The position numbers and the translations under genes are program-made. The notes beneath the pieces were generated by a model. The model was not told where the DNA came from. It was given only the letters and a program-made list of their open reading frames with translations, and made no database searches. Below are positions 44,881 to 55,100 of a stretch of 64,000 nt of DNA, piece after piece. The stretch's first letter is position 1, and every line of letters starts with the position of its first letter. This DNA comes from Blastobasis lacticolella (Eukaryota; Arthropoda; Insecta; Lepidoptera; Blastobasidae): the NCBI GenBank assembly GCA_905147135.1, contig LR990055.1, forward strand, positions 1,178,001 to 1,242,000, read 5' to 3'.

Positions 44881-45156
44881 TTGATTTAAGACCAGACCCT
44901 TTTACCATGATAAAAGGATTTGGTCTGAGCCAACTTACGTCTAATGCGAAGATCAAGGTTGCGTCGTGGCCTGAGATTTACACAAGTGCTTTGCTGTCCA
45001 TTACCAGGATTTTTATTCGAGTGTTAACTAATTCATATTTTTCCGGGTACGCGCTAAAGCTGCGTCCACATCACACATGTCTGAAAGTCTTCATTACTAT
45101 GGGCTTTTGTTTCGTTTGTTACCTCATCAAGTAGATATTTAAAAAATCATTTTCAT

Positions 45157-45505
45157 CATCATCATCTTGGCGTTTATGCTGGTCCCGTTTGTGCTCTCGC
45201 GCACGAGGGCTCAGGGTCCGCCTTGACCATGATCCAAGATTTGGCAGGTCAGGTAATTACAGTGGAGGACTGCCATCTGACCTCGGTGACCGTGCTACCA
45301 GAGGAGTTTGACCAGATGGATCATGGTTACACATTCAGTCGCCTCAATGTGTCGGTTTCATCACGATGTTTTTCCTCACCGTAAGCGCATCGATTAATAT
45401 TCAACCAATCAGAAAAGAGTCATTGGTACATGGCCGCAGCAGGATTCGAACTCAGTACCTCTCGCTTACGAGTCGGATACCCTAACCGCTCGGCCACCAA
45501 CGCTC
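45157..45505 (-). mobile_element. SINE family A, near full copy
   Basis: It starts with a CATCATCATCATCTTGGCG tail. The body has GGCAGGTCAGGTAATTACAG and the head GCAGGATTCGAACTCAGTAC and CTAACCGCTCGGCCACC. About 350 bp. Confidence 0.88.
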
Positions 45506-46137
45506 CACATTGTCATGCCTGAATTAGAATCAACACCTTTATTTTCAAAATTTTTGAAGAAACGTCAACGGCCTTTGACGATTGATATCTCACCACTCTT
45601 CTCTCCTGTCCGCTAATTGCATTACCTGTTATGTTTTTAATAATACATTTAACAGCCTTTGGTATTGATATGACAGAATCCCTAATTCATCATTATAAAA
45701 TCATCTCAATTTATGAGGGTTTAACCGGTTAACCCTCAAATTCTTTCCGAAAATCGCCTGCGACTGAGCACCGGCCACAATGTGCACTCGCCGCGAGCCA
45801 TTCAAATTCACGGCCAGATATCATTGGCAGGGTTATGAAACAGATTTTTACAGCGGGCCATTCCCGTGTCGAGTGGCGAACAGAAATACACCTAGAGAAT
45901 ACGCCTCGGCATCCCGGCATCCATTCACAAGCCCTCACGTCACCTAGCGCGTCCGCTGGTCTTCCATCACTGCTCATTCATAAAAAGCCGTCTGACGACC
46001 GTCTCGCTCCCCGTTTACCCAACAGGGCGGATGTTCCGCCGAATATTTTGTGTAAGATATCAATCAGCTGGCCCCCAGTGCGTGTTTGTATTTAGAAAGT
46101 GATAATGTGAGTGTCCAAGAGCGTCTTGTTTGTCCAG

Positions 46138-49100
46138 AACAAGAAGCGTGGGAGAGGCGATGGAGCGAGAAACAAGGAGAACATCATTGAAGACGAGCAG
46201 ACGGAACATCAGGAGGAGGAAGCCGAAGTAGAAACGCCAAAACCGAAGGAAAAACCCCTATGCTATGAGGTGAAGCATTCAGAAACGATGGGCAGGTGAG
46301 TTGAAAATTAAATTTTATAATACAAAATATTAATATTTCTCCAGCTTGTTGGAGGCGTTTAACATAAACCTTTTAATGCTAAAGATATTTATGTTGAGCC
46401 GAGATAATAGTAACACTCGTAAACGAAGTCTTTATCATAATATTTATGACAAGTTGAAGACCGACATCAATTTACTGGGGACACTGCTAGAAAAATTGCC
46501 CGCCACACGACCATAAATCTAAGCCGCTGTCGCGTCGTCGCCCATTAGTCCGCGGGTTCTGCGCCAAATATATTAATTGGAGGAAATATGCATCATTTGC
46601 TGGGTTCAGAGAGTGGAAAAACTTCATAACTCTCGGCTGGCTCAAGCCTTTTGAGAGATATGAATGTCTTTTGTTGTAATTCTGTATGTTTATTCGAGTA
46701 GTGTAGATACTGTACCTACAGTAAAGTATATTACCCACTGGATTAGATAGGTACTGTGTCAAAGTGTTGTACAAGACAACATGCGGATCTCTACCAAAAT
46801 TAGATTTTGAATAGTTGTTTGTCACTGAAATAGATTTTGTGTAGGTACCTGCTTACACTGGTAACAGGTTAAAGGAATTACCTAAAAGACAGACAACTAT
46901 TTGTCCAGATTGATAGTAACCGAATTAGAAAAAATGCTTTTGACTTGCATGTGCACTGCAAAAGTGAGTTTAAGACCACCTATATCGACTTCTTATACTA
47001 ATGGGTGTCGTACAAGGCGACTAATGTTTTCGAGGCAAAAGATCATGAGCATCCGTAGTCTGGAAAATGTGCTGCAGCATTTTCCATTATTCTATTTAAA
47101 CACTGCGATTTCCAACCCGCCTGCCAAGCGTGGAGATCGTGGAGTGGTCAATGTGTTAGATTTGTAAGCGTTCTTCCCACGTTCAAAAAACACTCAAGAC
47201 CTTGTTCCACTACTTTTCCAAAACTGTAAAAATATCTTGAATCCTATACACAGAACATGATCGATAATAGCTGTCAGTATTCCTAACATGCTCCTAACAA
47301 TAGCGATTGGTATGATATTACTATTAATTTCTACCCGTTATGGCATAAGGCAATCTTTAATGTCAAGAATTAAAGCTATTATTACAAATTCCTACAATTT
47401 CAAGATACCAACCAGTACGGACCTCCGAAGACTAGAATATTATAGTCACTTGAGATTGTGCGCAAAGATAATTGATGCAGCTTCTAAGATAACTAACATT
47501 TTTATTTGTATTTCACAGTGTTGTTACTGATAATTTATAGCTATTTACCTGCGACGCGGACGGTTCCCGGCGAACCCCGGGCACCCGCGTGAAGCGCGGG
47601 GGCGAAACCGGGATTTAACGCCGAGATGATGATGATGACCTGCGACGGTTCACTTTCCGACTCTACCAGCGTTTTCTGGTGTTATCGATACTCTACATTA
47701 ACGTGGAGTAAGATCATGGCCAGCAGAGGTCTACTTCTTTTCCTGTCAGAATGGAAAGCGGCCACCATCGACTGACGTCGACTGGCATTGACCAGGACTT
47801 CAGCAACTTAAAGGTAGACATGAATTTCGAAGAACAAAAGTTGTAGTGTAAATGAACATCGGGAGGGAGAGGATATCCGTCAAAGACCTAAAGTCACCGA
47901 TATTGTGCGTTTGGTCAGTGAAAGTGAACTGGTTATATCTCCAGTCGGGCTGGCGAGTGGCAGATAGAGTGACGACCGCTTCTCGACAAGCTCAGCGTGG
48001 TACGCCCTGTGGGAAGGACCTAACGCTACGGGATCTAGGCTAAAGGACCTATGACCTTAAAAAATTTACGGACCGTAGATGGACTCAGTGTTCTCGAGCA
48101 AGATCAGGAAGAATGGCGCTCTTTCGGAGAGGTCTTCCTTTAACAGTCAACGGCAATAGGCTGAGGGAACTCCAACTGCATTCACTTGCTTCTCTTCTGC
48201 TTCCAGATACTTAGTAGCTGCCCGCGCCATCCGGCCAGGCGAGGTCGTGATCGCGGAGCCGGCGCTGGCCGTGGGGCCGTGCCAGGGCTGCGCGCTCATC
48301 TGCCTCGGCTGCTACCGGGAGCTGGACGAGGGGAACTTTGCCAAGTACGTGGTAACTATATGTGTCTATGGACGAACGAAAAGCAGCGGAGGCTTGGTAA
48401 TCATCATTATTAATCGCGGCTGTTGTCAGGGTCTGTTTTCTGACTCTTTCTTCTCCACTTCGTCCAGCACCCTCACGATGTTTTCTAGCCGATCGTAGAC
48501 GCTGCTTGAAAAAGCTTAAACACCACAATTTAACAAATGAAAAGGTACGGTGGAAATGCATCCAGATGTTGTCGGCGCAGTGGAGAAGGTACAATTGAAA
48601 AACGGACCGGCAGAAACCGGGAGTGACCATTTAGTTGTAAGTGGTGAATACAGCCGGCACACTGGTCTGGAAATATCTTCATTTTAGCCTTGAACTTAGT
48701 AGATTATCTTCTATGCTGCTCAAGTGCTACCGGCAATTAGACGAGGGGAAATTCGCCAAATATCATGATCGCCAAATATCATCATCATGGCATTAATATC
48801 CCGGTTGTGCCCACGAGTGCGCGAGCCCGCGGGTCCGCTCTGACCATGATCCAGGATTTTGCAGATCAGGTAATCACCGTAGAGCGACTGCCATTTGCCC
48901 TCCATGACCCTGGTAACCACCGCAATTCATCACGAATGTGCAGATTTAATCACAATGTTTTCCCTCACCGGTTATTTTTCAACTAAAACATGGCAGAACT
49001 CGGTACACTATCCATTAGTTAGGCTACTGACGGTCTCGAACTTCTCCAAGTATAATCACAACCGAATAGTTGTGGACACAGACAAATTAACCTTGTATGC

Positions 49101-52100
49101 TATTGCTTTTTAGAAAGGGCTATGAAATGACAGAGAAATATCTCTGTCATTTCGAACTTTTTATCGAGTTTCCACGGAAAGTTGATGAAACGGGAAAACT
49201 GATTCACGCACATTTATTGTTTACGCATACGTGTTGTTTACCGATTTATCAAATATTTAGATCATGATCCCAAGTTGACTCGCCATCTATTTTAGTCCTT
49301 ATTTACTACTTCCTAAGATAATCTGATTCACGATTGTTGGAAGTGTTAGCAAAAGGAGTTATTGTACGATTTCTCATCATCAGTCCACCACGCAATGAGT
49401 AATCCTACAAGAGCATAATATAATATTTTTACTTCAAGAACAATTTCCGTTGTAGCTGCCGAAACATACATGATAGGTATTTGGTAACTGTCGCCCATAA
49501 CATCTACCATTCATGCATTTAGGTTGCAGGCCTAGGTTGTAGGTAACCTAAATGTATGAATCACGGAAAAGGAAAAACCACGTGCACATCATCACAGCTC
49601 GTAACAGTCCACTCCAGGACTTAGGGCCACTCCCAAGAAAGGGGAGGTTATTGCCATAATCTCCACGCTTGGAAGGCGGGTTGGAGATCACAGTGTTTAA
49701 ATATATAAATGGAAAATGCTGCTGCCCATTTTCCAGACTACGGAAACTCTTGATCTTTTGCCGCAAAAACATCAGTCGCCTTGTACGACACCCATGAGTG
49801 TAAGGGGTTGGTGCTATTCTACTCTGCCGGACACCACGTGCACATGTTAGCATTAAAATGTTGTCTTAATACGACACTAGGCTCTGGGGCGTAAACATCA
49901 ACGTCACATTAGTTCTAATTTAAAACTTAATACGACACTGCGTCTAGCCACGTCCGATGCTATGTAAAACAGCATATAAAACTCTTAACGCGGCAGTAAG
50001 AAATACGAGAGTGGTCACAAGATGACAGTGGATACTGTTTTTCGTAAGTTCGTAAATAAAGCGCGTTCGTGCCCCACTGCGGCCATGTACCAATAACTCT
50101 TTCCTGAGTTATGTACATTAGTTGAATACTAACCGATGCTCTTGCGAAGAGGGAAACATCGTGATGAAACCTGCACATTCACTTTGAATCATGGTTACAC
50201 TGACTGAAACCATGATTCAAACGTGTCAGGTTCCCTTGTAGCAGGGTTTTGGATGTCATATAGAAGCCGATCGATTGTAATAATCTGATCTGCCAAATCC
50301 AGTCAACGCGGACCGCGGGCCCTCGTGCGCGAGAGCACAACCGGGACATTAGCGACAAGTAGATTATTTTAATAGGCAAGTGTATTTCAGTTACGGAAAC
50401 TGAACATTACGTAAATCAATTTGGTTTGTAACCGTAACGGTTTCTACGGGAAACGAGATCAATCACATATAGTGGTACAATTGTGACTCTCGCATTCATC
50501 GTAAATCAACGTTCGAGTTTGTGTTTATACAAGCGTTGAATTATTATCGTTCTGCCATTAACTATTAGCTATACCGTTTGCGTTAATGTATTCTTGAGCG
50601 TTCATACCGTTGTGGTAAAAGCTGCGAACTACATATACCAAATGTATTTAGAGGCTGTTTTTTTAATTAAAAATCAGGCTATTTTTACTTACTCGCTAAC
50701 TTCGCGGGCTCAGCGACCCGAGGTGGATGTTGGCGAACGACACAAGAATTCGCCATTGGTCCCTATAATGCGCGATTTATTAATACTGTGTGATGACAAG
50801 TAAATTTACAATATATGATAATAAATCATGCCATATGTTCCAGCTATTTTTTTAAATTCATTGAACTCTCTTGTGGCAAAGCGCATTCTTTTTATTTACT
50901 GCATAGTTGGTTCTTTATAACAATTGTTCAAAATATGCTTAAAAAAATATTTTCAGTAGATGGAAAAGGTACTTGAACCCTAGACATTTTTGATGAGTGT
51001 ATTGTGGAAAATCGTACCTGTTATTACCTATCTCTGTTGCTCCCGCGTAAAAAATATATTTGCATCACGCTTGCGCAATTAAGGACACGACTCTATTCTT
51101 AATACTCAATGGACGAATTTCCATCTACAGGACGGCTAGCACAAGTGTGTTGTCGAGTGCGATAAACGAGAAAAGGCACTGCTATCTTTCATCTAAGTAT
51201 TGAGAGAAGGAAACAAATATTATCTCTCGTGGGCGCGAGTAATGTCGCGAACATACTTGTGCTAACCGTGCTGAAACTCTTTGCTTATTTAAAAGCTAAA
51301 ATATACCGGTCTACCATTTACCGTACTCTATTCTCATTTTGCCATTTTTGTTCTTTTTGACTTATTTCTCGTAGGGCAGAAGGTGAAGTATGTTTATCCA
51401 GGAATGTAGGCTACTTGAAAGTACACTGACGGTCACCATAGGCCTATTAGAGAAACTCGTAGTAGCGGTTGAAAGACTGGAAGTGTGGATCCACTGCTAT
51501 AATAATTATTAATTGAGTTTTCTCGGCTTTTCTTTACCTATATATATAAACCTACTGGAATAAATTCTCAAACTGATGGTGAGCATCAATCAAGCCGCAT
51601 CAAAATCCGTTCGTGGTATAGGAGGAATTAGCGGTTGGAATGAGTCATCTCGGTCAGTCAGCATGAGCATCGGATAGTGTTCAACTAATGTACACATCTC
51701 AGAAAACAGTCATTGGTACATATCGGTCACTGGGGTTCGAATCCGGTACCTACGAGGTACGAGTTGAACGCCTTAACCATTAGGCCACCGACGCTCCCTG
51801 TTTATCTCCCATACATAGGAGTATAATACAAAATCGCTTCCCGCCGTCTATCCCTATTTATATCTATGTACGCACACATATTTTAAACTACGCAACAGAA
51901 TGATTCAAGAGGAAGGTTTATAAGCAAGAAAAAAGGGTAGGGTACCCCTACGGGCAAAGTAGGTGTACGTGAAAGAACTCACGCCGGGTCCACTAGTATG
52001 CTATAAAAATGTCCTTTAACCTCCAGATGCCCCGGCTGCAAATGGCCGTTGTGCAGTCCATCCTGCGCGGGCGCTGGCTCGCCGACCGGGCACCCGGCGC

Positions 52101-55100
52101 ACGAGTGCGCGGCGCTGCGGCGCGTGCCACCCGACTACGGAGACATGGAGGCTGTTAAGGACGCCTACCACGCTTTCATGCCTTTGAGGTTGGTTTACGA
52201 ATACTTTAAAATTACGACTTGTATGTTTCGGATGCGGAATGACCTTATAGCCACAGTGTTTCCTTTGGAGTATGACATGGGATTGTTCAAAAGGTATGTT
52301 AGAGGGCTCTTCAGAGGCAGGCAACGCATTAGTAGCGCCCCTGGTGTTGCTGATGCCCATAGGCGGCGGTGAACACTTTTCATCACGACAAAGTAAGTAA
52401 GTAAAAACTCTTTATTGCTTTATTGCACACAACAATAGGTACACAACAAAATAAAATTGATAATCGCTTATCGATCTTGGATCTAATAATTGTATTAAGT
52501 ATTTATATGTAAACACTCTAAATACTCTAAACCCACTTCAACAACTCCAAGATACTTAGCTCTAGCAAATAGGTAAATGCAATACCCCACCACTGCCAAA
52601 GCCACATTTCCCACCGTGGAGCACTAGACCTCAATCACTGACAGAAACCTTAATTCCCTCACAGGTGCCTCCTACTAAAAAAGGCGGACCCCGCCAAATG
52701 GGCGGCCATCGCCGCGATGGAGCCCCACAACGAGCTGCGACGCGCCCGCGGCGACATCTACCCCAACAACGAACATAACGTCGTCAGCAAGATCAAGGCC
52801 TGGGGGATGGAGTTCGATGACGAGGAGATACACACTGTCTGCGGGATCTTGGAGGTATGGTTTTATGAAAGCATACTGTGCCGTACCTACGCGTACGCTA
52901 GGAGAGGCCGGCCCAAGAAGCGATGTCTTGACGTAGTCAGGAATGATATGCATACCAATAAGCTCACCACTAAGGATGCCGAAGACCGAGCGAGGGGGCC
53001 AAGAAAAGCAGAAAGGCGGAACTTGGGCGCACCGGAACATAACGCCAGGATGATGATGATGGGTACTGTACCGTACGCGTAGCGTGGCCGCCTGTGGTGG
53101 TTGACAGAGCAGAATCATACACTCGTAGGAGTCGTACAAGGCGTCTAATGTTTTCCAGGCATAAGATCTAGAGTTCCCGTAGGCTGGAAAATAGGCAGCA
53201 GCGTTTTCCATTGTTATATTTACAATACTGTGATCTCCAATCCGCCTGCCAAGCGTGGAGATTATGACAATAATCTCCCCTTACGTGGGAGAAGCTTTCA
53301 GTACCGCAGTGGACTGTTTTGAGCTGTGGTGATGTGATGATACAGCGTAGGCCTTTATCGTTATCACCCATCATCTCAGACGCACGCCTAATGCAGGACT
53401 TATGGCCGCAAGACATCCAGGTTCTATTTGACGAACATAAACTTCCTCCCCACAGATATTGAAACTGCCTCACATAGATGTCTTGAAACTAAGTAACCAT
53501 TTTTGAAACCACAAACTAAGTTATTGTTCCTACTTACTGTAAAATCTGTTTAAAGTGACGTCTTATTTGGTGAACAAACAATACCTAAAATTGCAACTTG
53601 CCGGATCAATCAAGCTACGTACACTGTGTATAGTATAGATGTCTAGAATTATATAAGAAACGATAGAATGTGAATTTCAACGAAAACTGCTGCAAATTAC
53701 CCATTTAAATATCTACATAATTCCCATAACCAAATAAGACAAATCAGTTTGGACAGATTATAGCTTACCCATTCATTAGTGAATTGTTCACTACATTTAG
53801 TTGTGGAATGTGTAGAACTAAACCAATCAAAGTTTTTTACGGGGTCAGCAACGCGTGGGCGATGTCCCTGGTATTGCAAACGCCCATAGGCTGCGGTGAC
53901 TGCTTACCATCAGGCAGGCCGTAAGCTTGTTTACCACTTTAGTGTTATAAAAAAATAACATTTATCTAATGCTCGCATTCCCTGACATCCAGGTAAACGC
54001 CTTTGAAGTAGGCGGCAGTGGCGCGAACGCGCGCGCCCTCTACGACAAGGCTTATCTCCTAGCTCACGACTGCACGCCGTCCACGACGCACACTGACGCC
54101 GAACGCGCGCCCGGCCGCCCGCTCACCGTGCGAGCGTCCGTGCCGCACGAACCGGGAGACCTCATCTCGTTGTGCTACGCCTACACGCTGCAGGTTGGTT
54201 GCTACAAGTCTTGGTAGTTCTGACAGGATAAACAAGATGGCGCTGCAGGGATTTTAGAACGCGCTATCGAGATGGGTGAATGCATAGAGCAACAAAAATA
54301 ATTTTAGCTTGCATGTAGGTAACTTTCCAAACTTTTTGGGATTCTTAACCCAAAAAATTTGGAAAGTTCTCTCTCTACAAAATATAGAAGGAACAAGGCA
54401 AAAGGTGCAAAGCAACATTATACAGTTTGAGGGAAAGTAGCTACTTAAGCCGGGATTGACCACAAGGATGATGATCACTTAAGAAAAATTCTTATTACAT
54501 CGATATCGATAATATCGCTTATACATCGAAAGAAAATATCGACAGAATGGACAGCCCTTTTATTTTCCTGCTAACAGAAAATGAGGAGATTTCATTATTT
54601 TTTGTCACTGACCTGGCACGCATTTTTTGTATGACAAACTAGAGAAAAAATTTTATCTACAGAAGATGAAAAACTTGTCACAGCCGTCTCTAAACACTGG
54701 TATTTTTATTTCTCTGTGGTTTGGGTGAATGGGTCTGGGTGGGTGAAGAAATAAATGTAAGCTGGTCAAACCCGAAGCTGGGCTTGTCAGCGTACCACCA
54801 GGTCTCCACCAGTCCATCATTTCAGTCAAAGTCAATTCGATAAATTCAATTCATGTCTACACATGGACCTTCTTAAATCTTTAATAAAGAAGAAGATGGT
54901 TCCTTAAAAAAAAAAGAGAACCATTCTCTTGCATATCTTTCATTATTCATGCGATAAATTAGTCGCTTTCGTATCAAATGAGTTAGACTTTTTCACAATG
55001 GAGTTACAAGGACCTGTAAATATACTATGATATATAATATACGATGAGAGCACGGACACTTGAGTTGAGTCGAGTAAATAAGCCTGGGGTTTTCAATTGA

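Larger units (their letters stand above)
17973..46137. other. 28-kb gene-poor block of nested repeats
   Basis: It runs from the ave stop to the first readable SmydA exon. The beginning holds the ave 3' UTR, with AATAAA-type signals near 18200. I found no exon chain with splice sites and a recognisable protein. The individual repeats are listed separately. Stretches between them (for example 20000-21590, 21810-23150, 25270-25860, 26520-27110, 28520-30060, 36440-38710, 40000-41080) are AT-rich DNA with nothing I can name. Confidence 0.6.

Noticed and set aside
46288..46295. ATG at 46288 as the true start of the first SmydA gene
   Set aside because: The context is good, but the codons before it (CYEVKHSET) look like the SmydA sequence that normally precedes GRYLV, so coding probably starts further upstream. 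It is kept only as an alternative.
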